From contig SHNC01000215.1 in NCBI GenBank assembly GCA_004295105.1, positions 1-64,000 of the forward strand: a DNA stretch of 64,000 nt, read 5' to 3'. This DNA comes from Betaproteobacteria bacterium (GTDB taxonomy: Bacteria; Pseudomonadota; Gammaproteobacteria; Burkholderiales; Rhodocyclaceae). The position numbers and the translations under genes are program-made. Below the pieces are notes generated by a model. The model did no database searches and was not told where the DNA came from. It saw only the letters and a program-made list of their open reading frames with translations. Below, one piece after another: positions 62,563 through 64,000 of this stretch (the stretch's first letter is position 1; the number at the start of each line of letters is the position of its first letter).

Positions 62563-62865
62563 CTATTTCAGATTGCCTGAAAGCCCCTTCGATTTTGACG
62601 TTACAACCAGCACCACGAAGCTCATGCCGACCAGACAGCAAACGATTCCTGCTCCGGCGGGCAGATCGACCAGCACAGACAGAACCAGACCGGTGATGTA
62701 GGCCAAGGTGCCAATGGCATGGGCGGCCATGAGTTTTCGTCGTGCCAGCCCGCTCACCGTGACGGAGGGCGCAATCAGGCTGGCAAAGACCAGCAGTACG
62801 CCGACCAGTTGCACGGAGGACTGCGCGGCGGATGCCATGACGTGGTGTACTTCTGTCGGGTCATG
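62563..62865 (-). pseudogene. C-terminal remnant of a metal ABC transporter permease (ZnuB/ABC-3)
   Basis: About 100 codons with SSVQLVGVLLVFASLIAPSVTV and a later helix VLSVLVDLPAGAGIVCC, which are the last helices of ABC-3 type permeases for zinc or manganese. A stop codon precedes (62868-62866) and the N-terminal two thirds are missing, and no ATPase or binding protein is nearby. Confidence 0.7.
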
Positions 62866-62918
62866 TCAACGTGTCGTCATGATCTTTGCTTCCTCGGCCC
62901 GATCCGAGACAAACCGTT

Positions 62919-64000
62919 TCAACGTTGCAGGAGCTCGTTGACTTTGCCCAGCAGCACTTTCTTGTCGAAAGGCTTGACGACAAAGGCAGCGGCGCCCACT
63001 TTGAGACTTTCGACGACAATATCTTTCTGGCTATAGCCGGTCATCATGATTACCGGGATCTCCTTGCCACGCTCGACCGCTCTCAGCCGACGGGTGGTAT
63101 CAATTCCGTTCATGTCTGGCAGATTGACGTCCATCAGCACCAGGTCGGGACATCGCCGTTGCATGACCCGTAAAGCCTCGGCGCCCGAGGCCGCAAAAAC
63201 CAAGTCCGCCTTGATCTCAGCGAACAGGTGCCGCAGAACCTCTCGTTGAAGTTCGTCATCATCGACGACCAGCACCAATGGCTTCACTTTTTCTGCCATG
63301 ACCTGAAGATCGCGCACGGCCTCCATTTGGGGTGCGAATGTTTCGTCGAGTGAGTCGATCCAGAGATGGAGCGGCTCGACAGCGTTCGTAAGCGATTCGA
63401 AGCGGTTGCCGATCTCTTCCTTTCTGAAGCGGTCGATCTCATGTCCCAGGCCCTTCGCGTCCCTGATCTCGATCATGCCGCCCTCGGCCATCCTCTGCGG
63501 CAAGCCGAGGAATGCCGAATTGATGTCATTTTTTGCCTGCTGCAGCGAGTCGCTGGCGACCTTGATGTGCTGCTCGCCCCGGGTGGCGTATTCGTTGATC
63601 ACCAACTCCAGTTCGGCGATCCGTCTTGCCTGCGCCGCGAGTTCGCGCGCGGCTGGGGCGCCCGAGGCGCCGTCCGACATTTGCCGGAGCGCGTGGATCA
63701 CCGCCATGGGGAGGCGTGGCGTGTCGTGGATCATCGGCCAGAAGAGGACGTAGTCGTCAAAATGCTCCTTCTTGCACAGGTCGTAGACGTTTCGCAAGTC
63801 GTCCTGATTGCAGAGAATCAGGGTTCGGTGCGGCAGGGCGTGCACCACGCTGCTCAAGCGGTAGAGCCCAAGATAGTAGCGTTCGGCCTTTTCGAGACTA
63901 TTGAAGGCGAGTATCAGCACTGCCGGTTTGCAGCGCTCGAAATCAGCGACGTGACGCTCCGGGAGGGCCGACACGGTCACGTTCTCAAACTCGTCGCTCA
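62919..64000 (-). CDS. Response regulator with N-terminal atypical receiver-like domain (partial)
   Basis: At least 360 residues; the frame runs off the window and probably starts just outside with MSDEFENV. The C-terminal 125 residues form a full CheY-like receiver: VVDDDELQRE (acidic pair), phospho-acceptor Asp in LVLMDVNLPDMNG, Thr in MMTGYS and Lys in VVKPFD. The N-terminal 120 residues (VLILAFNSLEKAERYYLGLY, TLILCNQDDLRNVYDLC) look like a degenerate receiver, linked by a coiled coil. No DNA-binding output domain is present, so it likely signals through protein contacts. Confidence 0.85.
   Translation of the reverse strand, partial: SDEFENVTVSALPERHVADFERCKPAVLILAFNSLEKAERYYLGLYRLSSVVHALPHRTLILCNQDDLRNVYDLCKKEHFDDYVLFWPMIHDTPRLPMAVIHALRQMSDGASGAPAARELAAQARRIAELELVINEYATRGEQHIKVASDSLQQAKNDINSAFLGLPQRMAEGGMIEIRDAKGLGHEIDRFRKEEIGNRFESLTNAVEPLHLWIDSLDETFAPQMEAVRDLQVMAEKVKPLVLVVDDDELQREVLRHLFAEIKADLVFAASGAEALRVMQRRCPDLVLMDVNLPDMNGIDTTRRLRAVERGKEIPVIMMTGYSQKDIVVESLKVGAAAFVVKPFDKKVLLGKVNELLQR

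Noticed and set aside
62384..62641. An 85-codon frame on the minus strand right of the transposon end
   Set aside because: No recognisable family and it overlaps the ABC permease remnant; kept only as part of the unassigned stretch.

Overview
The window is GC-rich DNA of proteobacterial style. The left end (ABC-F protein, then EIIA-HPr-EI of a phosphotransferase chain, then tRNA-Gly) fits a betaproteobacterial chromosome, possibly Rhodocyclales; that placement is inferred from gene content only. Most of the window is an integrative and conjugative element (ICE) inserted in the 3' end of tRNA-Gly(CCC). An 18-bp attachment-type sequence forms the end of the tRNA, a tyrosine integrase follows at once, and then come a MobH/TraI relaxase and a type IV secretion system of the PFL_47xx (ICEclc/PAGI/PFGI, MPF-G) type. 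No second copy of the 18-bp end was found, so the right end of the ICE is outside the window or has been lost.

Layout: 0-4.2 kb, chromosome (translation ABC-F factor, PTS regulatory chain). 4.29-4.36 kb, tRNA-Gly with att core. 4.6-7.5 kb, integrase, LysR-type ligand domain without a DNA-binding domain, and XRE regulator. 7.5-9.4 kb, relaxase. 9.6-11.3 kb, AbiE type IV toxin-antitoxin. 11.7-13.5 kb, small ArsR-led metal/thiol cassette. 13.5-18.6 kb, first block of transfer genes (TraG_N, PFL_4711, 4710, 4709). 18.75-23.9 kb, cargo module 1, a ubiquitin-like conjugation operon. 24.0-25.9 kb, group IIC intron placed directly behind the radC terminator. 25.9-35.1 kb, radC and the main secretion genes (VirB4 to RAQPRD). 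35.4-50.2 kb, cargo module 2 on the opposite strand (HTH, SNF2 helicase, SIR2, HerA, KTSC, type III Mod, RhuM, Res, RloC-like ATPase). 50.3-56.3 kb, last transfer block (PFL_4697, TraD, PFL_4695, transglycosylase, PFL_4693, PilL). 56.5-62.2 kb, metal and sulfur/thiol genes with several decayed pieces, ended by a Tn402/Tn5053-type terminal repeat. 62.9-64 kb, a response regulator running off the end.

The most striking unit is cargo module 1. One transcription unit encodes a metallo-beta-lactamase (MBL) fold protein, a single polypeptide joining E2-like, E1-like (ThiF) and JAB deconjugase modules, a second MBL-fold protein, and a small membrane protein. It has no CD-NTase, so it is not ordinary CBASS, and no separate ubiquitin-like protein. 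All three partner proteins end in glycine, which makes them candidate conjugation substrates. A perfect CIRCE operator (TTAGCACTC-N9-GAGTGCTAA) sits at the predicted transcription start, so HrcA heat-shock control is predicted. A strong intrinsic terminator closes the operon.

Cargo module 2 looks like a type III restriction-modification island into which a SIR2-HerA (Nezha-type) pair plus a KTSC protein has been inserted between the helicase and Mod. The AbiE pair adds a third likely phage-defence function, so the ICE appears to be a carrier of stacked defence systems.
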